A DNA stretch of 64,000 nucleotides from JAAYDI01 sp052034005 (GTDB taxonomy: Bacteria; Planctomycetota; Planctomycetia; Pirellulales; Pirellulaceae). A program made the position numbers and the translations under genes. The notes under the pieces were generated by a model. That model did not search any database, was not told where the DNA came from, and worked only from the letters and a program-made list of their open reading frames with translations. Shown here one piece after another: positions 47,669 to 56,552 of this stretch. The DNA is taken from contig JBPOJB010000001.1 of NCBI GenBank assembly GCA_052034005.1, forward strand, positions 1 to 64,000, read 5' to 3'. Each line of letters opens with the position of its first letter. Position 1 is the stretch's first letter.

Positions 47669-49231
47669 ATGACAAAGTTGCCACAACCTGCCGTAGGTAT
47701 TGACCTTGGCACCACCTTCTCGGTGGCCGCCTGCCTGGACCCGACCGGCCGGCCCCGGTCGTTGATCAATGCCGAGGGCGACATTCTCACGCCCAGCATC
47801 GTGCTGATCGAAGACTTCGAGGTGATCGTGGGCAAGGAGGCGGTCAAGGCGATGGGGAGCGACATGGAGCGCGTGGCGGATTGCGCCAAGCGTGACGTGG
47901 GGCAGCGCATGTTCCACAAGTCGCTGGGCGGGCGGCAGTATCCGCCCGAAGCCATCGAAGGCTGGGTGCTCAATAAGCTGCGCGTCGATACTCAGAAGCA
48001 GATCGGCGCGTACCACAAGGTCGTGATCACTGTGCCCGCCTACTTCGACGAGGTGCGGCGCAAGGCGACTCAGGATGCGGGCTACATCGCCGGTTTCGAA
48101 GTGATGGATATCATCAACGAACCGACGGCGGCCGCCGTGTCGTTCGGGTTCCAGCAGGGTTTCCTGTCGGAGGACGGCGGCAGCCGGGAGCCGCGCAATA
48201 TCCTGGTCTACGACCTGGGCGGCGGCACGTTCGATGTGACGGTCATGCAGATCGGCGGGCGCGATTTCACCGCCCTGGCGACCGACGGAGACGTACGGCT
48301 CGGCGGCCACGACTGGGATCAACGCCTGGTGGATCGCGTGGCGGAGGAATTCGTGCGCAAGTTCGGCATGGATCCGCGCGAGGACCCCAATGTGGAAGGC
48401 CGGCTCTGGCGCGAATGCGAGGATGCCAAGCGGACCTTGTCCGCCCGAACGCGTGCCACCGTCGCGTGCGAATACCGCGGACAGGTCGTCCGGCTGGAAA
48501 TCACGCGGAACGAATTCGAGGAGATGACGCTGGATCTGCTCGAGCGCACGGCCTTCACCACGCGTCAGACGCTGCAGGCGGCAGGGCTGCAATGGTCGGA
48601 CATCGAACGCATCCTGCTGGTCGGCGGCTCCACCCGCATGCCCGCCGTCCTCCGCATGCTCACGGAACTGTCGGGGAAGGTGCCGGACCAGAGCGTCTCG
48701 CCGGACGAGGCGGTCGCACACGGCGCGGCGCTGCATGCCGGGCTGCTGCTGGCCCGGCACGCCGGCTGCACGCCCCAGTTCCACATCAAGAACGTCAACT
48801 CCCACAGCCTGGGCGTCGTCGCCAACGACCCGAAGACCAAGGAGCCGCGCAATGCGATCCTGATCCCCCGCAATACGCCCCTGCCCGCGGAAGCGAAACG
48901 CATCTTCAAGACCCAGCGGACCGGCCAGAAGTCCATCCTCGTCCAGATCGTGGAGGGCGAGAGCGCAGCGCCGGCCGAATGCTCGCAGATCGGGCGCTGC
49001 TCCGTGCGCGACTTGCCCGCCAAGCTGCCGGCCCAGACGCCGATCGAAGTCTGGTTCCGATACCTGGAAAACGGGCGCCTGAGCATCCGCGTCAAAGTGG
49101 TGCGCACGGATACCCAGCTCGAGCATGAGATCATGCGCGAGAACAGCCTCACACGCGACCAGCTCAACAGCTGGAGGAAATATGTCTCAGGTCTGCCTCC
49201 CCTGGCGCAGATCGTGTCGGAAGATACGTGA
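47669..49231 (+). CDS. Hsp70-family protein lacking the lid
   Basis: A 520-residue Hsp70 (canonical DnaK is about 640). The nucleotide domain is complete: VGIDLGTTFSVAACLD (phosphate 1), NEPTAAAVSFG, VYDLGGGTFDVTVMQI (phosphate 2) and LLVGGSTRMPAV (adenosine). The interdomain linker is altered (FHIKNVNSHSLGV instead of the DVLLLDVTPLSLG form). A beta-type substrate domain follows, but the alpha-helical lid and the EEVD-like tail are missing. It resembles specialised HscA-like or system-specific Hsp70s rather than the housekeeping chaperone. Its 3' end overlaps the MoeA gene (GTGA). It lies 375 bp after the kinase gene. Confidence 0.92.
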   Translation: MTKLPQPAVGIDLGTTFSVAACLDPTGRPRSLINAEGDILTPSIVLIEDFEVIVGKEAVKAMGSDMERVADCAKRDVGQRMFHKSLGGRQYPPEAIEGWVLNKLRVDTQKQIGAYHKVVITVPAYFDEVRRKATQDAGYIAGFEVMDIINEPTAAAVSFGFQQGFLSEDGGSREPRNILVYDLGGGTFDVTVMQIGGRDFTALATDGDVRLGGHDWDQRLVDRVAEEFVRKFGMDPREDPNVEGRLWRECEDAKRTLSARTRATVACEYRGQVVRLEITRNEFEEMTLDLLERTAFTTRQTLQAAGLQWSDIERILLVGGSTRMPAVLRMLTELSGKVPDQSVSPDEAVAHGAALHAGLLLARHAGCTPQFHIKNVNSHSLGVVANDPKTKEPRNAILIPRNTPLPAEAKRIFKTQRTGQKSILVQIVEGESAAPAECSQIGRCSVRDLPAKLPAQTPIEVWFRYLENGRLSIRVKVVRTDTQLEHEIMRENSLTRDQLNSWRKYVSGLPPLAQIVSEDT

Positions 49232-50478
49232 TCGTGATGGACCCTGTGGATCCCCTGCAGCATGACGATGTGCGAATGCGCGGCTTCACGCGACGCTCGC
49301 GCGTGAACGATGTCTGGCGATGGCTGCAGAACCACGTCCACCCGCTGCCGCCCGAGACGGTCCCGATCGGCAGCGCCGCCGGACGCGTGCTGGCCGCCGC
49401 AGTGACCAGCGAGGTGGACGTGCCGGGGTTCGCGCGGGCCATGATGGACGGCTACGCACTGCAGGCAGGCGACACGGCCGGCGCGTCGCCCGACCGGGGC
49501 GTGACCCTGGCGCTCGTGGGCCAGTCGCTGCCCGGACGCCCGGCGGCACCTGCGATCAGGCCGGGGCAGGCCATCCGCATCATGACCGGCGCACCGGTGC
49601 CCGCCGGCGCGGACGCTGTCCTGCAGGCCGAATACGCCCGCGAGGAGTCGGGCCGTCTGCTGGCCTACCGCGCGCTCGCGCCGGGAAAGCATGTGGCCCA
49701 GCCGGGTGAAGACATCGCGGCCGGGACGCTCGTGCTGCCCTGCGCCCGCCGGCTGCGGCCCCAAGATCTCGGGCTCCTGGCCTCCATCGGCAGGCCCAGC
49801 GTACCCGTGTACCGGCGGCCACGCGTGCGGATTGTCGTGACCGGCGACGAACTGCTGCCCGCAGGCACCCGGCCCCGCGGCGTGCAGATCGCGGATTCCA
49901 ACAGCCCCATGCTCACGGCGCTGGTCGAACGGGATGGCGGCGTGGTGCACAACCCGGGCATCGTGCCGGACCAGCCCGGCCCGATCCGCGCCGCAATGAT
50001 GGACGACGCCGATGTCATCCTGGTCTCCGGTGGATCGAGCGTGGGCCAGGAAGATCACGCGCCGCGCATCGTGGCCGAAGACGGGGAGCTGGTGTTCCAC
50101 GGCATCGCCATGCGCCCCAGCAGCCCTGCAGGGCTCGGACGGCTGGGTGCCCGCCTCGTCTTCCTGCTGCCCGGCAACCCGGTGTCCTGCCTGTGCGCCT
50201 ACGACTTCTTCGCCGGGCGCGCCATCCGGCTGCTGGGCGGTCGCCCCTGGGAGTGGCCGTATCACGCCTGCCGCCGGCGGCTGCGAAGTGCGCTGGTATC
50301 CACCGTCGGCCGGGTGGACTACGCGCGCGTGAAGCTGGTGGACGACGAGGTCGAACCGCTGGCGATCAGCGGCGCGTCGGTGCTCAGCTCCACCACGCGT
50401 GCCGATGGGTTCGTCGTCGTGCCGGAAGACAGCGACGGGTACGCCGCGCAGACGGAAGTCGAACTCTTTCTCTACTGA
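49228..50478 (+). CDS. moeA: Molybdopterin molybdotransferase
   Basis: A 416-residue MoeA that inserts molybdenum into adenylated molybdopterin. Key segments: PGFARAMMDGYAL, IRIMTGAPVPAGADAV, VTGDELLPAGTRP, the MoCF-domain SGGSSVGQEDHA and LPGNPVSCLCAYDFF. The GTG at 49228 overlaps the Hsp70 stop by four bases and has GGAAG upstream, so translation is coupled; ATG 49237 is an alternative. It is followed by mobA after 216 bp. Confidence 0.95.
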   Translation: MIVMDPVDPLQHDDVRMRGFTRRSRVNDVWRWLQNHVHPLPPETVPIGSAAGRVLAAAVTSEVDVPGFARAMMDGYALQAGDTAGASPDRGVTLALVGQSLPGRPAAPAIRPGQAIRIMTGAPVPAGADAVLQAEYAREESGRLLAYRALAPGKHVAQPGEDIAAGTLVLPCARRLRPQDLGLLASIGRPSVPVYRRPRVRIVVTGDELLPAGTRPRGVQIADSNSPMLTALVERDGGVVHNPGIVPDQPGPIRAAMMDDADVILVSGGSSVGQEDHAPRIVAEDGELVFHGIAMRPSSPAGLGRLGARLVFLLPGNPVSCLCAYDFFAGRAIRLLGGRPWEWPYHACRRRLRSALVSTVGRVDYARVKLVDDEVEPLAISGASVLSSTTRADGFVVVPEDSDGYAAQTEVELFLY

Positions 50479-50694
50479 CGTGGTCGAACCCTCTCTCTGC
50501 TGATGCGGTGCACCAAGAACAGCGCGTGCCAAGGGCGTCGTTCCCAGACTGCGGTGCGCGGTTCCTCGGCGCGCGTGGAAACGGGGGTGCGATGTCGGGG
50601 GGGGGCTCACTGCGTTCGCGCCCCGCCGCCCGGCACCCGGGTATAATCGACGGGCGGTCGAAGCGGACGCGGCGGCGAATGCGAGGGTTATCGG

Positions 50695-51303
50695 ATGGTT
50701 GTCGGAGGCATCGTGCTTTGCGGCGGAGCCAGCCGCCGCATGGGGCGCAGCAAGGTAACCTTGCCTTTCGGCGGCGAGCCGATGTTGTGCCGCGTCGTAC
50801 GGCTGGTGGGTGAAGCGGTGGGGCCGCGCGTGGCGGTGGTAGCGGCGCCTGCGCAACAGCTTCCGCCGCTGCCGGCCGACGTGCAGGTCGTCCGCGACCG
50901 CGCTGGAGGTCGGGGGCCGCTCGAGGGCCTGTTCTGCGGCCTGACAGCCCTGCGGTCACAGGTCGACGCCGCGTATGTCACGGGCTGTGACTTCCCCTTG
51001 CTGCGGCCGGCGTTCGTGCACCGGCTGGTCCGGTTGCTGGACGACTATGATGCGGTCGTACCGGTCGAAGGCGACTTGCACCACCCGCTCGCGGCCGTCT
51101 ACTGCACGCGGCTGGTCGATACCATCGCCGGACTCCTGGAACAGGACGAGCGGCAGATGGCCGCGTGTTACGACCATGTCACCACGCGCCGCGTGAACGC
51201 CGATGAGCTGCGCGACGTGGACCCTGGATTGCGGACCCTGCTGAACGTCAACCAGCCGGAAGACTACGCGCGCGCACTGCGCGAAGCCGGTCTGTTGCCC
51301 TGA
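50695..51303 (+). CDS. mobA: Molybdenum cofactor guanylyltransferase
   Basis: A 202-residue protein that attaches GMP to Mo-molybdopterin. The nucleotide-binding LCGGASRRMGRSK is at residues 8-20, DRAGGRGPLEGLFCGL and VTGCDFPLL (metal-binding Asp) follow, then LLNVNQPEDY near the C-terminus. Together with moeA it completes the late steps of cofactor synthesis, consistent with bis-MGD enzymes elsewhere in the genome. Confidence 0.93.
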   Translation: MVVGGIVLCGGASRRMGRSKVTLPFGGEPMLCRVVRLVGEAVGPRVAVVAAPAQQLPPLPADVQVVRDRAGGRGPLEGLFCGLTALRSQVDAAYVTGCDFPLLRPAFVHRLVRLLDDYDAVVPVEGDLHHPLAAVYCTRLVDTIAGLLEQDERQMAACYDHVTTRRVNADELRDVDPGLRTLLNVNQPEDYARALREAGLLP

Positions 51304-51385
51304 CCATGCTCGGCGGCTTGCCGTGCATCTTGATGAGCATTAACCTGGGGGTTCGCATCGACGCCGAGAATCAGGAGCTGGGCCC

Positions 51386-51892
51386 ATGGCCGATCCGCGT
51401 TTGGAACTCGCCTGCCAACAGATCCAGTTTGCCCGCGACTATACACTGAGCCTGTTGCAGGACATCGACCAATCCGATTGGTTCCGGCAGCCGCGCGAGG
51501 GTGTGACTCACGTGGCCTGGCAGGTGGCGCATCTGGCGATGGCCCAGTACGGCTTGTGTCTGTTCCGGATGCGGGGGCGCATGCCGGGCGACGCACAGTT
51601 GATGTCCGGCACCTTCCGCAAGAAGTTCAGTAAGGGTACCACGCCCGATCCGGACCCGGCCGGCAATCCGTCACCGGCCGAGATCCGTGACGTGTTCGAT
51701 CGGGTGCATGCGCAAGTGCTGGCCGAGCTGCCGGCTTACGATGCTGCGGCGCTGGACGAACCGATCGACATGCCGTATGCGATGTATCCGACCAGGTTGG
51801 GTGGGCTCTTCTTCTGCGCTTTGCATGAGATGATGCATGCGGGCCAGATCGGCCTGCTGCGACGGCTGATGGGCAAGGCCACGACGCGCTAG
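51386..51892 (+). CDS. DinB-like four-helix-bundle protein
   Basis: A 168-residue protein of the DinB/YfiT-like superfamily. The metal-binding histidines are in VAWQVAHLAMAQYG (His after helix 2) and ALHEMMHAGQIGLLRRLMG (two His in helix 4). The function is probably a metal-dependent thiol S-transferase or unknown. It converges with the GH140-like gene, 39 bp between stops. Confidence 0.88.
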   Translation: MADPRLELACQQIQFARDYTLSLLQDIDQSDWFRQPREGVTHVAWQVAHLAMAQYGLCLFRMRGRMPGDAQLMSGTFRKKFSKGTTPDPDPAGNPSPAEIRDVFDRVHAQVLAELPAYDAAALDEPIDMPYAMYPTRLGGLFFCALHEMMHAGQIGLLRRLMGKATTR

Positions 51893-51931
51893 CGCGATCC
51901 GGGGCGGCCCCTGCGGCGGCGGCACCGGCAG

Positions 51932-53401
51932 TCATCGCGGGTGGTGCGATTCCAGGATCAGGACCCAGTCGCCGGTGCCGGTGCCGTTGTCCCCTGGCGT
52001 GACGAACGCATAGTGGCCCGTGTTCCGCAATGGGCTGCCCTCGACGGTGGTGTATCCGCCCCGGGCAGGGTTGAACCATTGAGCCGTGACCGGCCCGGCC
52101 ATCTGTCCGAGGTTCACGACGAGCGTGCGTCTCAGGCGCTCCAGGGTGGGGAGATAGGCGATCGCGAGCGTGCGGTCGGTCGCGAGCGCGGTGGTGACAT
52201 AATCGAGCTCGCTGGTCGCGCGGTACCCGGCCGTGACGAGACGGTGATCATGATCGGGGCGCAGCGTCCACCACCGGCGTCCGCGGAACAGGGTGGCCAA
52301 CCGCGCCATGTCCTGGGCGCCTTGCGAGTCGAGCGCCGCCGACCAATCGCCGCCGCGGTCGTAGACGCCGCAGCTGCCGAAGTGCCACAGGGGCGAGTTA
52401 CCGTAGAGCATGCCGCACGCGCCGCTGAGCAACGGCCAGTACGCCTGGCGCCGGATCCGGTCGGGGGTCGCATTATGCTCGCCCTCATAGGCGGTTTCCA
52501 GCAGGAAATAGGGCAGGCGCGGCGTGCGCTGGTCCTGTTCGCGACACGCAACGTACAGGTCCTCGCGGTAGTGATAGACGTTGTTCAGTTGCAGCCATGG
52601 GCGTTGCCCGTAGATCGCGCCGGCCTCGTCGCCGGGCCCGCAGTGTACGGTCATCAAATGCGTGGGATCTTCGTCGCGGATGCCCGCCGCCAGCTCATCC
52701 ACCGTCCATTGCTTGTCTGTCGGCGGCGTGAAATCGCCTCCGACGACCCAGATCAAGTTCGCGTGCCGGCGGAACCGCCGACCCACGTATCGCCCGTAGG
52801 CGCGGACCTTCGCGCGCCCACTGCTCAACATCTCCTGGTAGAACCCGTCGTCGCCGCCGCCATAGCCCAGGTAGGCCGGGCACAGGAGCAGCACGATTCC
52901 GCGTTCCCGCGCCTTGCGCACCACGACCTCGGCGAAATCGAAATAGGCATCGTTGGGTGTGCCGAAATCGCCGGGAACCGTGAACGGCGCGGTACCATCA
53001 TGGCGCATCGGCGGCAGCGTCGAGAACTTGTGTTCGATCAAGTTCACCAGCAACGCATTGAAACCCTTGGCCTGCCGGTCATCCAGGTATCGGTCCACCT
53101 CTGCCGACGTCGGTTCGACGATCAGAGACCAGGGTGAATCGCCGACGATCAAGACCGGCCGGTCTTGCTCGTCGATCAGGTACCGCTGGTCGGAACTCAG
53201 CTTGAGCGGGAATGCCGGCATCGGTTCGCCGGGCTCAGCGGTCTGACCCGGGGCCGGCAGCGCCGGGTCCGGTGTCGCGGGAGTCGGGAGCTGACATGTG
53301 CCGGCACGCGCGGCGAAGCCGATCATGAGCACGAGCAACAAATCGCATCGATGCATGGCCGATCTCACAAACATTACCCGATGCTTGAAGTCCACGCCCA
53401 T
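51932..53401 (-). CDS. Secreted GH140-like (DUF4038) glycosidase
   Basis: A 489-residue protein. Start ATG 53401 is supported by a strong GGGAGGTG five bases upstream. The signal peptide is CDLLLVLMIGFAARAG. The DUF4038 barrel follows: PVLIVGDSPWSLIVEP, KGFNALLVNLIEHKF, NLIWVVGGDFTPP (candidate acid Asp), and LLETAYEGEH (candidate Glu). A C-terminal putative collagen-binding-like domain (from about 400) ends VLILESHHPR. GH140 enzymes include apiosidases that attack pectin side chains (rhamnogalacturonan II); activity here is inferred. Confidence 0.85.
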   Translation of the reverse strand: MGVDFKHRVMFVRSAMHRCDLLLVLMIGFAARAGTCQLPTPATPDPALPAPGQTAEPGEPMPAFPLKLSSDQRYLIDEQDRPVLIVGDSPWSLIVEPTSAEVDRYLDDRQAKGFNALLVNLIEHKFSTLPPMRHDGTAPFTVPGDFGTPNDAYFDFAEVVVRKARERGIVLLLCPAYLGYGGGDDGFYQEMLSSGRAKVRAYGRYVGRRFRRHANLIWVVGGDFTPPTDKQWTVDELAAGIRDEDPTHLMTVHCGPGDEAGAIYGQRPWLQLNNVYHYREDLYVACREQDQRTPRLPYFLLETAYEGEHNATPDRIRRQAYWPLLSGACGMLYGNSPLWHFGSCGVYDRGGDWSAALDSQGAQDMARLATLFRGRRWWTLRPDHDHRLVTAGYRATSELDYVTTALATDRTLAIAYLPTLERLRRTLVVNLGQMAGPVTAQWFNPARGGYTTVEGSPLRNTGHYAFVTPGDNGTGTGDWVLILESHHPR

Positions 53402-53626
53402 CGCACCTCCCTTGACCATATCACACTGCGCACCAGCCCGTCGAGCCGGCCGGTCCCATGGGCCGCGCCGGACAGGAGAAGAAGTGCGGGGCGACCGGTG
53501 TCCACCACGTGAACGTGGCAGCAGGGCGCGGCATGCGATAGAATTGGGGGCTCCCACCCGCAGGGTGCGCTGTTGCAGACGGCTGCGCTGGGCGCTCGGA
53601 TTCACGGACACAAGGAGAGAAGACAG

Positions 53627-56527
53627 ATGGTGCGAAGTGCGATGCGCTGGGCTTGCCTGATGATGATGGTTGCCGCGCCGGCTGCGCGGGGCGCCGACCC
53701 GCTCCTGGCGATCGTGGACAGTGACGGTCGCGTGCACGTTTCACGTGGGAACCAGGCCATTTGCGAACTGAAAGCGGGGCTGTTCGATGCCCAGTGGAAC
53801 AGTGCCGAGGCCACGGTCGACACGTCGCGGCAGGGGGATCCGCCGGTCCGCGCGATCCGGCTGACGGCGCCGAGTGGCCAGGCGATCCACGGCCTGGCGA
53901 CGGTCGTGGCGGACGGAAACGCCCTGAAAGCGGCCTATGCATTCACTCCCGAACAAGACACCGTGCTCAATTCGCTCCATGTGGCGGCCGAATTCGCGAT
54001 CGAGACGCTGGCCGGAGGGGCCTGGCAGGCGGACCAGCGCAGCGGCACGTTTCCGCGACAGTTCGGCGACGTCGCGCTGTTCCACGGGCCCGTGCGCATG
54101 CTCCAGATCAGGACGGCTGTCGGAGAGTCGCTGACGTTCCGCTTCCCGCAGCCGACCAGCGTTCTGATCCAGGACAATCGGCAGTGGGGTCCGTCATTTG
54201 TAGTCCGCATCCTCCGTTCCTCCAGCCAGGTTCAGCCGTTCCGCAAAGATGCCGCAGTCAACCTCGACTTCACACTCGCCGCGCGCGGCGGTATTCAGGT
54301 CGAACATGACGCGCCGGTGACGATCGTGGCCGACCAGGACTGGATCCCGCTTGGGCTGGAACTGGACATCGAGCCCGGCTCGGCGCTCGATTTTTCATCG
54401 TGGGGTCTCCAGGACGCACCGGCCGGCAAGCATGGTTGGCTCACGGCGCAACCGGACGGGCGCTTCGTCTTCGAAGCGCAGCCGGACAAGCCGGTGCGGT
54501 TCTACGGTGTGAATCTCTGTTTCTCGGCGCATTACATCACCCATGAACAGGCCGACCGGCTGGCTCAGCGGCTGGCGAGCCTGGGTTACAACACGGTGCG
54601 GTTCCACCACTACGAAGGCGAGCTGGTGTCGCGCCAACGGGACCGCACTCAGCTGCACCTCGAGAAACTGGACCAGTTGGATTATTTGTTTGCGGCGCTG
54701 ACCCGGCGGGGCATCTACGTGACGACCGACCTGTTCGTGTCGCGGCCGGTCGATATCGAGGCGATCTTGCCGGGCTACGCGGCCGGCCGCCGGGACGCGA
54801 TGAACGCCTTCAAGGTCCTGGCGGCCGCCAACGAGAAGGCGTTTGAGAACTGGAAGGCGTTCACACGGAACCTGCTGACCCACGTCAACCCGTACACGCA
54901 GAAGGCCTACCGGGACGACCCGGGCCTGGCCTGGTTGAGCCTGATCAACGAAGGCAACCTCGGCAACTACCTGAACCTGGCCCAAGACGTCCCGGACTAT
55001 CAGCGGGCCTGGAACCGCTGGCTGGTCGAGCATTATCAGGACCGGGCCCAGTTGGCGGCGGCCTGGGGCTCGTTGCTTCGCGACGGCGAGGATCCGGTGC
55101 GTGGCACCGTACAGTTGGGTGGCGACATCTACCGGCCGGACCGGCGCATGAGCGACGTGATCCGTTTCCTGAACCGGATGGACCACGACTTCTTCCTGCG
55201 CGCGACGCAGTTCCTGCGCGAGGAGCTGGGCGTCAAGGCGCTGGTGACGAACATGAACTCGTGGACCAATCATGTGGTCAGCCAGGCGGTGCGGGTGGAG
55301 ATGGACTATGTGGACGACCACTTCTACGTGGATCATCCGGAGTTCATCGAGCGGTCGTGGCAGTTGCCGAGCCGTTGCCCGAACACCAGTCCGGTGTCGG
55401 GCGGCGCCGTCGGCGGCCGTCACATCGCATTCACGCGGCTGTTCGATCGGCCGTTCACGTTATCCGAGTACAACTATTCAGCGCCCGGCCGCTACCGCGG
55501 CGTGGGCGGGATTCTCACCAGCGCGTTGGGCGCCCTGCAGGACTGGGGCGCCATTTGGCGATTCGCGTACAGCCACAACCGGGAGGGCATGTTCCAACCC
55601 GGCGCGCTGGGTTACTTCGACATGGCGAGCGACCCGCTGAACCAGGCCGCTGAGCGGGCCAGCATCTGCCTGTTCGCACGCGGCGACTTGCAGCCGGCCC
55701 CGCACAGCCTGGCGATCGTGATGACGCCGCAGGATCTGGCGGCGCCTCCGCCGCGCATTCCGAACCTGGCGGCGCGCTGGCACTGGGCCGCGTGGATCAC
55801 GCGGATCGGCACACAGGTGGTTGATGATCCGGGCGCGGCCCTCCCGTACGAGATCGCGCTGCCGCTGGGTTGGGCGACACCGGAGGCGGCGTACACCCAC
55901 GCCCGGACCGCCGGAGTCGGCGACCCGTACGAGCTGACTAGTGACAAACTCATGTCGCTATTGAAGGAGCGTGGCGTGCTGGGCGCGGGGAACCCGACAG
56001 ATCCGGCAAGGAACGTCTACCAGAGCGAGACGGGCGAAGTCACGATCGATGCCCCGCGCGATGTGCTGACGCTCGACACGCCGCGCACGGCCGGCGGGTT
56101 TGCCCCCAGCGGCGAGACGATCCAGACGCAGCATGGCATCGAGGTCCTGGTGCAGGACGTCCCGGCCACAGTCTGGGTCAGCGCGCTCGACGACCAGCCG
56201 ATTGCGAGCAGCCGGCGACTGCTGCTCACGCACCTTACCGATTTGCAGAACACGGGGACCCGGTATGCGGAACGCGCGCGGCGGACGCTGCTCGACTGGG
56301 GCCGGCTGCCCCACCTGGTCCGCGCGGGGCGGGCGGAAGTCCGCCTGTGCCTGCGGAACCCGCATGAGTTCCAGGTGTGGGCGCTGTCGACAGCCGGCAG
56401 GCGGGTGGCACAGGTGCCGGCCCGCGTGCAGGACGGCGCGTTGGCGTTCACGGTCGACGTGACGAGCGCCCGGGAGCACGGCGCGGTTCTGTGCTACGAG
56501 ATCGCCGCAGCCGAGGCGTCGCCGTGA
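53627..56527 (+). CDS. Large secreted clan-A-like glycoside hydrolase
   Basis: A 966-residue protein. ATG 53627 follows AAGGAGAG and begins a signal peptide (MRWACLMMMVAAPAARGA). The N-terminal 300 residues are beta-sandwich-like. The barrel starts at about 300 (FYGVNLCFSAHYITHEQAD, LGYNTVRFHHYEGEL). The putative acid/base is in SLINEGNLGNY and the nucleophile in FTLSEYNYS, as in retaining clan GH-A enzymes (GH5, GH39, GH2 kin). C-terminal beta domains occupy the rest. The exact family and polysaccharide are uncertain. It is divergent from the GH140-like gene, sharing a 225-bp control region. Confidence 0.82.
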   Translation: MVRSAMRWACLMMMVAAPAARGADPLLAIVDSDGRVHVSRGNQAICELKAGLFDAQWNSAEATVDTSRQGDPPVRAIRLTAPSGQAIHGLATVVADGNALKAAYAFTPEQDTVLNSLHVAAEFAIETLAGGAWQADQRSGTFPRQFGDVALFHGPVRMLQIRTAVGESLTFRFPQPTSVLIQDNRQWGPSFVVRILRSSSQVQPFRKDAAVNLDFTLAARGGIQVEHDAPVTIVADQDWIPLGLELDIEPGSALDFSSWGLQDAPAGKHGWLTAQPDGRFVFEAQPDKPVRFYGVNLCFSAHYITHEQADRLAQRLASLGYNTVRFHHYEGELVSRQRDRTQLHLEKLDQLDYLFAALTRRGIYVTTDLFVSRPVDIEAILPGYAAGRRDAMNAFKVLAAANEKAFENWKAFTRNLLTHVNPYTQKAYRDDPGLAWLSLINEGNLGNYLNLAQDVPDYQRAWNRWLVEHYQDRAQLAAAWGSLLRDGEDPVRGTVQLGGDIYRPDRRMSDVIRFLNRMDHDFFLRATQFLREELGVKALVTNMNSWTNHVVSQAVRVEMDYVDDHFYVDHPEFIERSWQLPSRCPNTSPVSGGAVGGRHIAFTRLFDRPFTLSEYNYSAPGRYRGVGGILTSALGALQDWGAIWRFAYSHNREGMFQPGALGYFDMASDPLNQAAERASICLFARGDLQPAPHSLAIVMTPQDLAAPPPRIPNLAARWHWAAWITRIGTQVVDDPGAALPYEIALPLGWATPEAAYTHARTAGVGDPYELTSDKLMSLLKERGVLGAGNPTDPARNVYQSETGEVTIDAPRDVLTLDTPRTAGGFAPSGETIQTQHGIEVLVQDVPATVWVSALDDQPIASSRRLLLTHLTDLQNTGTRYAERARRTLLDWGRLPHLVRAGRAEVRLCLRNPHEFQVWALSTAGRRVAQVPARVQDGALAFTVDVTSAREHGAVLCYEIAAAEASP

Positions 56528-56552
56528 TTGGCCCATCCGGCGCGGCCTCCGG

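Noticed and set aside
51932..53737. Longer N-terminus for the GH140-like gene up to 53737
   Set aside because: Residues upstream of ATG 53401 are His/Arg-rich without similarity, and a strong ribosome-binding site precedes 53401.
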